Assembly (NCBI GenBank): GCA_963832945.1
Contig: CAWHVV010000002.1
Location: 62,001 to 126,000, forward strand
Length of the DNA stretch: 64,000 nucleotides
Source: JAFEDN01 sp963832945
GTDB taxonomy: Bacteria > Pseudomonadota > Gammaproteobacteria > Coxiellales > Coxiellaceae
Reading direction: 5' to 3'
Shown: positions 9,296 through 17,667 of the stretch, one piece after another
How positions within the stretch are numbered: position 1 is the first letter of the stretch
How the letters are laid out: each line of letters opens with the position of its first letter
Program-made: the position numbers and the translations under genes
The notes under the pieces: model-generated
What the model was told of the DNA's origin: nothing
The model's input: the letters and a program-made list of their open reading frames with translations, nothing else
The model's database searches: none

Positions 9296-10153
9296 TTAGT
9301 TGGCAATTACCTCACGCACTTTGAGCATGGCATTTTTTTCCAGCTGGCGGATTCTTTCGGCGGAAACATTGTATTGCGCCGCCAGATCCTGCAGCGTGCT
9401 TTTTTTGTCGTTAAGCCAGCGTTGCGTGAGAATGTCGCGGCTTCGCGTATCGAGCCGATCCAAAGCCTGATGGAGGGAATCGTGACGCCGGTCTTCCCAG
9501 TTATGTTTTTCTAAAAGACATATTGGGCTGTAGTTGAAGTCCTGAATGTAATGCTCAGGTGCTGTTTTATAATGAGAGGATTCTTCGTCACTGTCGACGC
9601 CTTCAAAAGATTCGTCGTAGTTACTCAGACGTTCTTCCATTTGCCGGACGTCTTTGGCGCTGACGCTCAATTCAGCCGCGACGGTTTCGACTTCAGAATT
9701 ACTGAGCCAGGCCCGGTTTTTCGCGAGCTTCCGCAGGTTAAAAAACAGTTTACGCTGGGCTTTGGTGGTGGCGACCTTGACAATGCGCCAGTTTTTTAGA
9801 ACAAATTCATGAATTTCAGCCCGAATCCAGTGTACCGCAAATGATACCAGACGAACGCCGATGTCGGGGTTGAAGCGTTTGACGGCCTTCATTAAGCCGA
9901 TATTGCCTTCCTGGATGAGGTCGGCCTGAGCGAGTCCGTAACCGTCGTACCCGCGTGCAATACGTACGACAAGTCGCAGATGGCTTAACACCAATTTTCT
10001 GGCCGCCTCTAAGTCATTGTTTTTAATTAATTTATTGGCGAGATCCTGCTCTTCCTCAAGGGAGAGCATGGAGATCTGGTTAACCCAATGAATATAGCTG
10101 TTGAGACTGCCAACGGGTAGAAATTGATCCATGCATTGTAATTGTGTACTCAT
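9296..10153 (-). CDS. rpoH: RNA polymerase heat-shock sigma factor (sigma-32)
   Basis: 285 residues from the ATG at 10151-10153, matching the usual RpoH length of about 284; the longer frame to 10315 has no family support. Region 2 is clear (GLAQADLIQEGNIGLMKAV, RLVSFAVHWIRAEIHEFVL). The RpoH-specific box QRKLFFNLRK follows, and region 4 ends YNVSAERIRQLEKNAMLKVR. It directs transcription of chaperone and protease genes under heat or envelope stress. The leader upstream of the ATG is AT-rich; a thermosensor structure is possible but cannot be judged by eye. Confidence 0.96.
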   Translation of the reverse strand: MSTQLQCMDQFLPVGSLNSYIHWVNQISMLSLEEEQDLANKLIKNNDLEAARKLVLSHLRLVVRIARGYDGYGLAQADLIQEGNIGLMKAVKRFNPDIGVRLVSFAVHWIRAEIHEFVLKNWRIVKVATTKAQRKLFFNLRKLAKNRAWLSNSEVETVAAELSVSAKDVRQMEERLSNYDESFEGVDSDEESSHYKTAPEHYIQDFNYSPICLLEKHNWEDRRHDSLHQALDRLDTRSRDILTQRWLNDKKSTLQDLAAQYNVSAERIRQLEKNAMLKVREVIAN

Positions 10154-10664
10154 ATATGTTCTCGTAAATTTTACTTGAGGATATCTTAACATTTCTTTAA
10201 AAAAACTGCTAGAGGCCAGGAATTGAGGCCCGCAATTGACATGATTTTTACGTAACAATTCAATTTTGAGAAATACGAACTCACAACCAAAATTAAGGAA
10301 CCTGTTAATGCACAAAAGAAAAAGGGACGAGGGGTTGGCCTCGCGACAAAAGGAGAGAACTCATAATAAAAATTATTTAAGCCTCAAATTGCCCAATGAT
10401 CTTTGGGTCCATTTAACAGAATTTTTAAACTTTCGTGATCTGGCCTCTTTTTCCTATGTGAAGAAAATTTTTTTTTGATTGCTTTGCAAGCCATGACCAA
10501 TATTTATAAGGAAAGATTTATTTATTTTCCTTTTTCTTACTCCCCGCTCGAAACGAAACATTCTCAATTCTCCGGGTAGTAGGAATCAACTAAAAGTTCT
10601 TAATAACATAAGACAACTTTATGATATTCAGTATCACACTTTATTTGATCCTGCTTATATCGAA

Positions 10665-12005
10665 TTGTTTCAGGCAGTTAAAGCAAGAGATACTGAAAGA
10701 GCTAAAAAATTTATCGAGTATCAACTCCGGATTAACAAAAACAAGGTTATCGATCGGGTTTTTTTTCAAAAGGATTCCGATGGAGAGACTGTGATCACTT
10801 ATGCCTCCCGCTATCGGCTCCAGAATTTACTGGATTTTTGTTTCCGGCGCCTTATTCTGGAATCACCTCAGGCAGATCGAAATGATAACACTGAAACGGA
10901 TGCTTTACCTCCTATTTTTTATGCGGTTAAACAAAACAGCTTACCGTTAGTGAAATTATTGGTGGAGAGTAAAGCTTCGCTCGAAATTGAACATAAGCAA
11001 ATCAAGGATTTTCATCGTTATCCTCTGATCGGGGCCGTGCTGGAAGAAAATGAAGAAATAAAGCATTATATCCTGCAGAAGCTGGGCATCACAAAAGCAC
11101 AGAAACAACTTAAGGAAACGTTATCCTTTTTGGATTATGGGGAAGCGTTATCCTTTTTGGATTTAAATCCCAATAAAAAAAGATTTTTAATCGAAAAATT
11201 TTATCAACAATTACAAACTCCGCAACTTATTTCCGAACAAAAAGTACCGCAGAAAAAACATTCCGGAAAAAATTGTCTGACAAAAAACGAGAGGGCCCCA
11301 TTTCTTGGACTTCCTCAAGCCTTATGGATTTTCACAGGAACTTTCCTGGCTGAAAAAGATTTTCGACATTTTTTAAAAACTAACCAGGTATTCGCATTCA
11401 AAATTTTGCAATTAATGCGAGATGTTTACTACTACGAATTTTCTTTACCTTTTTCCATCCATCATCAGATGGATGTGAGTAAAATGCTTTACAAACTATA
11501 CGCTTCTATCCACCCACGTTATTACACCTTATTTGATTGTGATTATATTCAGTTATTCAGGTGGGTTGAGAAACGAAACCTTGTGAAAATTAGAGCTTTT
11601 ATAACGTTAAACCGGAACGACCCCTACATAATGGATAAAGTTTTCTTTCAAAAAGACGGTTATGGCAATACAGTGGTCACTCTGGCCGGAAAATTAAAAT
11701 TTCAACACTGTCTGGATTATTTGTTTAATACTCTTGTAATAAATAAACAAAAGTCTCAACGAGTAGGCCTGATCAGGCGGGGAATTTATCAGGCCACGTT
11801 ATCTCAACTGGAAACGGAAATGTCTAATGAGGCGCTCTGGCTATTTGCCTGTGCTTTTGTTTGTAAGCAACAATCCGTTTGTGTGCAGATATGGGAGAAG
11901 GCAGGCTGGAATAGAAACTGGGGTGCATTCGATATGCAGCCTTTGTCATTTATGGCGGCGATGTTAAGTTCCGTGAGTTTATACGATGGCGAATATTTGG
12001 CTTAA
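10665..12005 (+). CDS. Longest surviving frame of the F-box/ankyrin pseudogene
   Basis: 446 residues from a weak TTG; the frame is open back to 10497 with no good start or ribosome site. It holds the end of module one (VFFQKDSDGETVITYASRYR, ankyrin-like PPIFYAVKQNSLPLVKLLVE) and nearly all of module two, beginning with the F-box-like LGLPQALWIFTGTFLAEKDF. Treat it as part of the larger broken gene. Confidence 0.5.
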   Translation: MFQAVKARDTERAKKFIEYQLRINKNKVIDRVFFQKDSDGETVITYASRYRLQNLLDFCFRRLILESPQADRNDNTETDALPPIFYAVKQNSLPLVKLLVESKASLEIEHKQIKDFHRYPLIGAVLEENEEIKHYILQKLGITKAQKQLKETLSFLDYGEALSFLDLNPNKKRFLIEKFYQQLQTPQLISEQKVPQKKHSGKNCLTKNERAPFLGLPQALWIFTGTFLAEKDFRHFLKTNQVFAFKILQLMRDVYYYEFSLPFSIHHQMDVSKMLYKLYASIHPRYYTLFDCDYIQLFRWVEKRNLVKIRAFITLNRNDPYIMDKVFFQKDGYGNTVVTLAGKLKFQHCLDYLFNTLVINKQKSQRVGLIRRGIYQATLSQLETEMSNEALWLFACAFVCKQQSVCVQIWEKAGWNRNWGAFDMQPLSFMAAMLSSVSLYDGEYLA

Positions 12006-12369
12006 AAAACAGTATAACTCATATGAACTTTATGTGAATAAAGACAAGATCGATATCTGTACTATAGATATGATTGCCATCAGTAAAAATGACGAGCTGA
12101 TTAAAAAACTGGATTCAGTAGAATTGAATCGCCTCAGTAGTCTCGTAGAGTTAATCTTTTCTTCGATACAAAAGAAGGATCTAAAAACGTTAGAAAAAAT
12201 TTGCAAACAAAAAAATAAAGCGCTATTTAAAGCTTACTCAGATTTTCCTAATACCTATTTTCGTATTCAATCAAAACATCTGTTGAATCCATTAGGTATG
12301 GCTATCGCCCAAAATTGGCTGCTTTTCTCTGCAAAAAGAAAAGAAACCAGGATACCATTCCATTATTGA
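11986..12369 (+). CDS. Third fragment of the F-box/ankyrin pseudogene
   Basis: 127 residues overlapping the previous frame by 20 bases, without a convincing ribosome site. The content (NELIKKL-type helices, KHLLNPLGMAIAQNWL) fits the linker before the last ankyrin repeats. It continues in another frame after an A-rich run near 12331-12347. Confidence 0.4.
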   Translation: MANIWLKKQYNSYELYVNKDKIDICTIDMIAISKNDELIKKLDSVELNRLSSLVELIFSSIQKKDLKTLEKICKQKNKALFKAYSDFPNTYFRIQSKHLLNPLGMAIAQNWLLFSAKRKETRIPFHY

Positions 12370-12796
12370 CTCTTTAAGTATCGCAGTTGATTTTGGTCAT
12401 TATGCAATCGCTGAATACTTGCTCTCTCAGGGAGCTAATCCTAATGGCTTCAAAAATCGGGAAAACAAAAATGAAGCGCCTATTTTTTACGCGATAAAAA
12501 ATAACAACCTGGCAATGGTTCAACTGCTCATCCAAAATAGTGTCAGTCGGACTTATTATTTTCCTTTGATTCATGCGATTTTGTATAATAAGATTCAGAT
12601 TATAAAGTATTTGATAAATGCCATCGGATTTTCCGCAGCGTTGGCACAGATTCAAAAAGCCCGTACCGTTGACCAAGGCCGGGTTCAAAATAACATGATC
12701 GAGAATGTTTATAGGAACCTGATTTATCACCAAAACCAAATTCGGCAATCCCGTCAATCTTCCGCATCGTCATCCAGTTTAAGTCCGATGCAATAA
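12365..12796 (+). CDS. Last fragment of the F-box/ankyrin pseudogene
   Basis: The frame is open from about 12347; the first plain start is the TTG at 12419. It carries ankyrin repeats (LSIAVDFGHYAIAEYLLSQG, then APIFYAIKNNNLAMVQLLIQ) and a serine-rich C-terminus ending SPMQ. No ribosome site is visible, so it is read as the 3' end of the decayed gene. Confidence 0.45.
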   Translation: MDSLSIAVDFGHYAIAEYLLSQGANPNGFKNRENKNEAPIFYAIKNNNLAMVQLLIQNSVSRTYYFPLIHAILYNKIQIIKYLINAIGFSAALAQIQKARTVDQGRVQNNMIENVYRNLIYHQNQIRQSRQSSASSSSLSPMQ

Positions 12797-12858
12797 ACTC
12801 AGTCTGTTGAGTATAAAATGAACTTGTCTGTTATTGGCTTAAATGATATGATGGGCGG

Positions 12859-13890
12859 ATGGAAACAAGTATTGATTGGAATAATCTCAGTTTTCGGCTA
12901 ACTCCGGCTAAAACGATGTATGTGGCAAGAACCGGGGCGACAGAGGAGTGGAGCAAAGGTGAATTTGTTCCTTTCGGCCCTATCAGCATCTCTCCCGCAG
13001 CGGGAGTGCTTAATTATGGGCAGGGCATTATCGAAGGCCTGAAAGCTTTCCGGACTTCCGGTGGCGACGTGGTGTTGTTCCGTCCAGAGGAAAATGCCGT
13101 CCGGTTCGCGCGCGGGGCGCAACGGCTATGCATTCCACCCATCCCCATCCCACATTTTGTGGAGGTGATGATTGAAATCGTTCGTCAAAACATTGAATAT
13201 GTTCCGCCCGTGGGTTTGGGAAGTCTCTATTTGAGACCCTGTTTGTGGGGGACCGGGGAAATTTTGGGCGTCGCGCCGGCGCCGGAGTATTGTTTCTCAG
13301 TATACGTTTCTCCCGTCGGCAATTATTTCAGGAGCGGCGCTGCACCCGTAAAGTTTATCGTGTGCGAGACTTTTCATCGTTCAGCGACACGAGGGATTGG
13401 CGGCGTTAAATTTATCGGCAATTACGCCCCTACGGTGTTGCACAGCCAGCAGGCGAAAGAGTCGGGGTTTGCCGGTACCATTTTTCTGGATGCCCGGCAT
13501 GAAAAATACGTCGAGGAAGCCGGGGTGGCTAACTTCTTCTGCGTGAAAGGGGATAAATTGTTAACGCCACAGTTAGGTGAGTCTATTTTATCCGGCGTCA
13601 CCCGATCCTCGGTCATGCAATTAGCGTCCGAAGTGTTAAATATGGAAGTCATTGAAATGCAATTGCCGATTGAAACGGTATTGCAGGCGGAGGAATGTTT
13701 TTGTTCGGGCACAGCGGCGGTGATCACGCCGATCGGATCAATCACTTATAAAGGCCGGGAAACCGTGTTTAACCATTTCAATTTTGGCCCGCGCACCAGT
13801 CAAATTCATGATTTACTGGTTAAAATCCAGCAGGGTTTGATTGAAGATTCGTTTGGATGGCTTGTGAAAGTGTATCCATTCACCACATGA
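12859..13890 (+). CDS. ilvE: Branched-chain amino acid aminotransferase
   Basis: 343 residues of the fold-type IV PLP aminotransferase family. It shows GILNYGQ-like LNYGQGIIEGLKAFRT, the PLP lysine K184 in GGVKFIGNYAPTV, and EAGVANFFCV and GTAAVITPIG near the cofactor phosphate. It transfers the amino group between glutamate and leucine, isoleucine or valine. The last codons (YPFTT and the stop) come from a 54-bp mobile element. Without it the gene would end GWLVKVN and stop at the next TAA, now at 13937-13939. A weak GGGCGG precedes the ATG. Confidence 0.95.
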   Translation: METSIDWNNLSFRLTPAKTMYVARTGATEEWSKGEFVPFGPISISPAAGVLNYGQGIIEGLKAFRTSGGDVVLFRPEENAVRFARGAQRLCIPPIPIPHFVEVMIEIVRQNIEYVPPVGLGSLYLRPCLWGTGEILGVAPAPEYCFSVYVSPVGNYFRSGAAPVKFIVCETFHRSATRGIGGVKFIGNYAPTVLHSQQAKESGFAGTIFLDARHEKYVEEAGVANFFCVKGDKLLTPQLGESILSGVTRSSVMQLASEVLNMEVIEMQLPIETVLQAEECFCSGTAAVITPIGSITYKGRETVFNHFNFGPRTSQIHDLLVKIQQGLIEDSFGWLVKVYPFTT

Positions 13891-13933
13891 ATTTACATAC
13901 GCAGATCTGCATGGGGAATGGTTACGTGAAAGT
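13864..13933. mobile_element. MITE-like element family B, 54-bp deletion derivative
   Basis: The element is 13872-13925, flanked by a perfect 8-bp duplication GTGAAAGT (13864-13871 and 13926-13933). Its ends GTATCCATTCACC and GGGGAATGGTTAC form terminal inverted repeats. The first 33 bases are identical, inverted, to 24921-24953 in the longer copy. It supplies the present ilvE stop codon. Confidence 0.9.
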
Positions 13934-13956
13934 TAATTAATACTGGATTAAAAATA

Positions 13957-14496
13957 ATGTTCATTCAATGTGATGAAGACCTCATCCGCCAATTTGGGCG
14001 TGCGGATGAATCGACGGATATCAGCGAACAGGATCGTTATTCAGAAGTTCTGGGCAACTGGCATGCCAGCATCATTAAGGTATTGGGCAGCCAATTCCTG
14101 ATGTATGTCCACACAAAAAGTTTGTATTCCACACTCGATTTAATGGATGCGCCGGGCGGACCCGTGATGATTCAAACGGTACATAATTTGCGCGGAAAAA
14201 TTCTGGAAATGTTAAACGATCATTATTACTTGACCGATTATCAGGAAAATTGCATCGTCCAGCCCTTCAAAAATATATGTTTTGGTCTCATCGACAATAA
14301 ACGCATGGCGCGGATTGTGCAGGGTATTATCCTGGCTTATCAAAAACGTTTTTTGCAGGCCCGGCAATCCAGCACGAACGGCGAAGTCCGGCTTTGGGAG
14401 CTGGAAGACGATCTAAACAACACCGCGCGGCGTAATTTAGGCGGCGCCACTCCGGCTGAAATCCTGCGTCAACTTGTCTGGTCCGGCATTAACTAG
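13957..14496 (+). CDS. Conserved hypothetical protein, DUF6933-like
   Basis: 179 residues, no signal peptide or membrane segment. The central part (SEVLGNWHASIIKVLGSQFL and MYVHTKSLYSTL) has the pattern of DUF6933-type proteins, in which a short WHA..I...R..V..VN motif is conserved. That assignment is tentative. The function is unknown. The C-terminal third is helical and charged (ELEDDLNNTARRNLGG). It stands alone between ilvE and a lipoprotein gene, with AT-rich spacers on both sides. Confidence 0.6.
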   Translation: MFIQCDEDLIRQFGRADESTDISEQDRYSEVLGNWHASIIKVLGSQFLMYVHTKSLYSTLDLMDAPGGPVMIQTVHNLRGKILEMLNDHYYLTDYQENCIVQPFKNICFGLIDNKRMARIVQGIILAYQKRFLQARQSSTNGEVRLWELEDDLNNTARRNLGGATPAEILRQLVWSGIN

Positions 14497-14576
14497 TTTG
14501 ATTTATTATTGACCAGATACTAAGCTTTTATGATCTCAGTGTAAAAATTTTATTTAATTAAGATAAGGAGAAATAT

Positions 14577-14798
14577 ATGAAAAATACGTGGACGATCATA
14601 AGCCTGGTCGCTTTATTCTCAGTGGGATTATCGGGTTGTACGGGTAACAGAACGGCGAATACCGTTGTTGGCGCCGGCGCGGGAGCCGCGGGTGGCGCGG
14701 TGGTAGGTGGCGCGGTAGGAGGTCCCACCGGCGCGGTTGTGGGCGGAGTGGGCGGAGCTGCCGGTGGCGCTTATGTTGGTAACCAATACGGCCAGTAA
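14577..14798 (+). CDS. Small glycine-zipper lipoprotein
   Basis: 73 residues. A lipoprotein signal ends in the lipobox LSGC (Cys 21), and the rest is a glycine/alanine/valine-rich zipper (GAGAGAAGGAVVGGAVGG) typical of OsmB/SlyB-like envelope proteins. A strong ribosome site (AAGGAG, then ATG) precedes it. It is only 13 bases from lemA on the same strand, so it may share its transcript. It probably sits in the outer membrane; its role is unknown. Confidence 0.85.
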   Translation: MKNTWTIISLVALFSVGLSGCTGNRTANTVVGAGAGAAGGAVVGGAVGGPTGAVVGGVGGAAGGAYVGNQYGQ

Positions 14799-14811
14799 AA
14801 CGAGGTAAGGT

Positions 14812-15396
14812 ATGGGTATTTTGATTACGGTAATCATAGTCGTTGTATTCATTGCCGCGGTGGCGGCGGTTAGTATATATAATTCATTAATTTCGTTGAT
14901 TGAAGCGGTGCGCAACAATGAGCGGCAAATTGATATCCAGCTCGACCGGCGATTTAAAGTATTTGAATCTTTGGTCAACGTCGTTAAAAATTATATGGAT
15001 TATGAAAAATCCACTTTAAAAGATGTCGTGGCTTTGCGTAATCAGGCGATTACCGCTAAATCGCAAGGCGATACCGCAGGATCGATGGCGGCGGAAAATA
15101 AAATTTCCGGGATATTATCCGGCTTAAACGTCGTATTTGAACAATATCCGGACCTGAAAGCCAATCAAAATGCCCTGCAACTCCAGGAAGAAATCGTCAA
15201 TACCGAAAATAAATTAGCCTACGCCAAGCAGGCCTATAACGACAGCGTGGAACGATACAATGCCACGAAAAAGTCGGCTTTCCAGTCGATGGTGGTTGGA
15301 GCGTTTCCGGGAAAACTGGATTTTGATTTCCCTTACTGGAATTTGGGCGGGCCTGAAAAAATAAAAGAGCGTGAAGATTATACCGTAAAGATGTAA
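14812..15396 (+). CDS. lemA: LemA family membrane protein
   Basis: 194 residues with one N-terminal membrane segment (ILITVIIVVVFIAAVAAVSI). The conserved LemA helical core follows: NSLISLIEAVRNNERQIDIQLDRRFKVFESLV, LKDVVALRNQA, and FPGKLDFDFP near the C-terminus. LemA proteins are four-helix bundle proteins of unclear biochemical role, commonly encoded next to an M48 protease, as here. It is followed after 23 bases by the HtpX-like gene, suggesting one operon. Confidence 0.92.
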   Translation: MGILITVIIVVVFIAAVAAVSIYNSLISLIEAVRNNERQIDIQLDRRFKVFESLVNVVKNYMDYEKSTLKDVVALRNQAITAKSQGDTAGSMAAENKISGILSGLNVVFEQYPDLKANQNALQLQEEIVNTENKLAYAKQAYNDSVERYNATKKSAFQSMVVGAFPGKLDFDFPYWNLGGPEKIKEREDYTVKM

Positions 15397-15419
15397 AGGG
15401 CGGCCTTGTGGGTTAGGTT

Positions 15420-16472
15420 ATGGCAAATTTATCTAAAGATTTTCATGTCAACGCCGCCGACTGGCGGCAATCATTGCGCAGCAATCAGCGCCGAACGCGA
15501 ATGGTGATCGGCGTTTTTATATTATTATATTTGGGTTTGGGATTTCTGGTTGATTTATTTCTCAATGCCGAAAAATATCCGCAAGCGTCCTTAGGGGCTA
15601 TCAGCCATGCTTTGCTGACTCTTCAATTAATTCCTTATGCGACCATGATCACTACCGCTGTAGCTCTGATCTCTTTATGGGTGACTTATGCGTTTTCAGA
15701 TAAGTTAATGCTGCTGGGAACGGAATATCATGAAATCACCCCGAAAAATGCCCAAAATCTGCTGGAAAAGCAGCTCTACAATACAGTGGAAGAAATGCAG
15801 GTGGCGGCTGGTTTACGTTACATGCCGCGAGTATTTATTATCGAAGCGGACTACATGAATGCTTTTGCCAGCGGCTACAGTGAGAAATCAGCGATGGTCG
15901 CTATTACTCGCGGGTTGCTGGAAAAACTGGACAGGGCTGAAATTCAGGCGGTGATGGCTCATGAGCTCAGTCACATTCGTCACCTCGATATCAAATTAAC
16001 TTTAACGGCCTCGGTATTGGCGAATTTAACGTTAATAGTTATTGATATTATGTTTTACGGTGTCCTGTTTGGCGGTGGCCGCCGAAATGGCCGTGACCGT
16101 GAAGGTGGAAACTGGTTAGTGATCGTGATCATGATTTTGCGTTACGTATTGCCGTTAATTACCGTATTACTGATGCTGTTTTTAAGCCGTACCCGGGAAT
16201 ATATGGCCGATGCCGGCGCCGTGGAATTAATGCGCGATAACGAACCGCTGGCGCGGGCGTTACTCAAAATTGAGGGCGATTATGAAGCGCATCAAAACGA
16301 ATATGCCGCTAAATATCGTCAGACTCCGCACGAGCAGGTGCGGCGTGAAGCCTATATATTTGATCCGACTGTGGCCGGCCTCAGCGCCAAACAATCCAGC
16401 AGCGATTTTTTTTCCACTCACCCCAATATTGCCAAACGCCTTGCCGCCATCGGCTTTAAACTCAAATCCTGA
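15420..16472 (+). CDS. htpX: HtpX-like M48 membrane metalloprotease
   Basis: 350 residues. The zinc-binding motif HELSH is at residues 181-185 (VMAHELSHIRHLD) and the third ligand region is RTREYMADAGAVEL. Membrane segments are near residues 28-45, 75-95, 195-215 and 240-260. It is longer at the N-terminus than E. coli HtpX (about 293 residues), a form often paired with LemA. It is expected to degrade damaged membrane proteins at the cytoplasmic face. The C-terminal FFSTHPNIAKRLAAI is the usual M48 ending. Confidence 0.92.
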   Translation: MANLSKDFHVNAADWRQSLRSNQRRTRMVIGVFILLYLGLGFLVDLFLNAEKYPQASLGAISHALLTLQLIPYATMITTAVALISLWVTYAFSDKLMLLGTEYHEITPKNAQNLLEKQLYNTVEEMQVAAGLRYMPRVFIIEADYMNAFASGYSEKSAMVAITRGLLEKLDRAEIQAVMAHELSHIRHLDIKLTLTASVLANLTLIVIDIMFYGVLFGGGRRNGRDREGGNWLVIVIMILRYVLPLITVLLMLFLSRTREYMADAGAVELMRDNEPLARALLKIEGDYEAHQNEYAAKYRQTPHEQVRREAYIFDPTVAGLSAKQSSSDFFSTHPNIAKRLAAIGFKLKS

Positions 16473-16550
16473 TTGTAGATCAGCGGTGTTAACCCGCCTC
16501 ACGCAAGAAGAGTTTTTTCAGAGGGAATTTCTCTGACAATATTCCATTAA

Positions 16551-16579
16551 TTGCAATATTGCAAAATATGGTATATAAT
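16551..16579 (+). promoter_or_regulatory. Promoter and operator of a toxin-antitoxin pair
   Basis: A -35 box TTGCAA (16551-16556) and -10 box TATAAT (16574-16579) are separated by 17 bases. The -35 lies in the perfect 14-base palindrome TTGCAATATTGCAA (16551-16564), a likely binding site for the downstream Xre antitoxin. The toxin ATG is only six bases after the -10, so the mRNA is probably leaderless. Confidence 0.7.
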
Positions 16580-16585
16580 TCAATT

Positions 16586-16822
16586 ATGGAGTGGGAAGTA
16601 CAATTCACCAGTAAGGCTGCTAAGCAGGCGCAACAACTAAGCGAAAGGGTTTTGCTTGTATTACAAGTACTCATTGAAGATTTAAGAGTAAAAGGCCCCG
16701 CCCCAGGAGAAAATTGGCGCAATTATGGGAAATTGCATACTAAAAAACAGGAAGATAAAAGGCATTGCCACTTGGTTAAAGGCAATCCCACTTATGTAGT
16801 TGTTGGGAAGTTTGTAAGCTAA
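16586..16822 (+). CDS. RelE/HigB-like toxin
   Basis: 78 residues from MEWEVQFTSKAAKQAQQL; the longer frame from 16559 would include the promoter and is rejected. The small alpha/beta fold pattern (W.V.FTSKAAKQ, GPAPGENWRNYGKL, KRHCHLVKGNPTYVVVGKF) fits RelE/HigB mRNA interferases. An HTH antitoxin gene follows 21 bases downstream, the HigBA order. Predicted to cleave mRNA on the ribosome when the antitoxin is lost. Confidence 0.75.
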   Translation: MEWEVQFTSKAAKQAQQLSERVLLVLQVLIEDLRVKGPAPGENWRNYGKLHTKKQEDKRHCHLVKGNPTYVVVGKFVS

Positions 16823-16843
16823 ATAAATCTATTGAGGTATTTT

Positions 16844-17203
16844 ATGTCGGAACACATGAGAAAGCACCCTACTGAGAATCATGCAGGTAGCATCCGTATG
16901 CATCATGCTGGTGTTATCTATCAATTTCCAGTTAAGGTTGCAGAAAAATATCGGTTATCTGAACAAAAGATAAAAGCCACAGAAATTTTTGCAAACATCA
17001 ATAAAAAATACACAAAACCCGGTGCATTACTTCGTGGTATTCGTATTCGGGAAGATTTAACCCAGGCTGAAATGGCGAAGAAGCTTAAAGTAACTCAATC
17101 AGATATTTCTCAAATAGAAAATGGTGTTCGGAGCATTGGACGCACAATAGCTAAACGCATTGAAAAATTATTTGATGTTAACTATAGATCATTTTTAGAA
17201 TAA
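16844..17203 (+). CDS. Xre-family antitoxin
   Basis: 119 residues from the ATG at 16844, preceded by GAGG. The C-terminal half is a helix-turn-helix domain (LRGIRIREDLTQAEMAKKLK then VTQSDISQIENGVRSIGRTI). The N-terminal half probably wraps the toxin. It should neutralise the upstream toxin and repress the promoter at 16551-16579. A truncated second copy of the HTH is at 19479-19675 on the other strand. Confidence 0.82.
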   Translation: MSEHMRKHPTENHAGSIRMHHAGVIYQFPVKVAEKYRLSEQKIKATEIFANINKKYTKPGALLRGIRIREDLTQAEMAKKLKVTQSDISQIENGVRSIGRTIAKRIEKLFDVNYRSFLE

Positions 17204-17209
17204 TATATC

Positions 17210-17430
17210 AATATTCCTTTAGCCAGACGCACCCGATCGATTAAATTACCGGCCGCGCCACCGATCAAAAAATTCAGCGCACAGGCTGTCCATGCGTTTG
17301 GGTAAGACAAACGCAGCAGCCAAATCGACAGTGCAACAATCACAACTATTGAAATTATGCTGAAAAAGGCCACCTGCCAACCGCCCGCTTCTCTCAGAGA
17401 GCCAAATGCCGCCCCCTGATTATAACTTAA
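17210..17430 (-). pseudogene. Remnant of lipoprotein signal peptidase II
   Basis: On the minus strand 17430 to about 17215 encodes YNQGAAFGSLREAGGWQVAF, then a membrane segment FFSIISIVVIVALSIWLL, then NFLIGGAAGNLIDRVRLAKG. This is the middle of LspA, including one catalytic aspartate (in NLIDRV). Both ends are missing: there is no start region and the frame breaks just after RLAKG, where the antitoxin gene begins. The surviving frame from 17373 is 63 residues and not functional. A functional lspA must be elsewhere if the cell processes lipoproteins. Confidence 0.8.
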
Positions 17431-17667
17431 AATTAAATTAAAAAATGGCTATAAGCGTAAGGACTCAACATGAAAATGACATTAAATATTTAGTCAATTG
17501 ATCCACAAAAATGACTAAAAGAATTAGTAAAAACCATGGTCCAGCCTTGGAAAACTGTGGTGGGCTTATTTTCATTTTGATACACCTTTAAAAAATGTCG
17601 AGTATCATTTGGCCTGTGGTATTTTCACAGCTATTCACGGTGGGTACAACGTCCATGGTTTTCTGGT
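17431..17667. other. Intergenic stretch without a recognised gene
   Basis: About 240 AT-rich bases between the lspA remnant and hicB. A short frame on the plus strand reads YFHFDTPLKNVEYHLACGIF but has no start or ribosome site and no family I recognise. Nothing else is seen. Confidence 0.5.

Larger units (their letters stand above)
10308..12796 (+). pseudogene. Decayed tandem F-box/ankyrin-repeat gene
   Basis: A good ribosome site (AAGGAA, then ATG at 10308) starts a protein with an F-box-like segment LKLPNDLWVHLTEFLNFRDL. The frame stops at 10476-10478 inside a run of nine T (10462-10470). Homology then continues in the +1 frame to about 10550, returns to the original frame until 12003-12005, shifts again near 11985-12005, and shifts once more in an A-rich run near 12331-12347. 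It ends at 12796 with a serine-rich tail. Two copies of the same module are recognisable: F-box, about 60 residues, YHTLFDPAYIELFQAV or YYTLFDCDYIQLFRWV, then VFFQKD and ankyrin-like helices. At least four frameshifts argue for a dead gene. Its original role was probably that of a secreted effector. Confidence 0.75.

Noticed and set aside
17530..17665. Frame reading LGKLWWAYFHFDTPLKNVEY
   Set aside because: No start, no ribosome site, no recognised family; overlaps hicB downstream.
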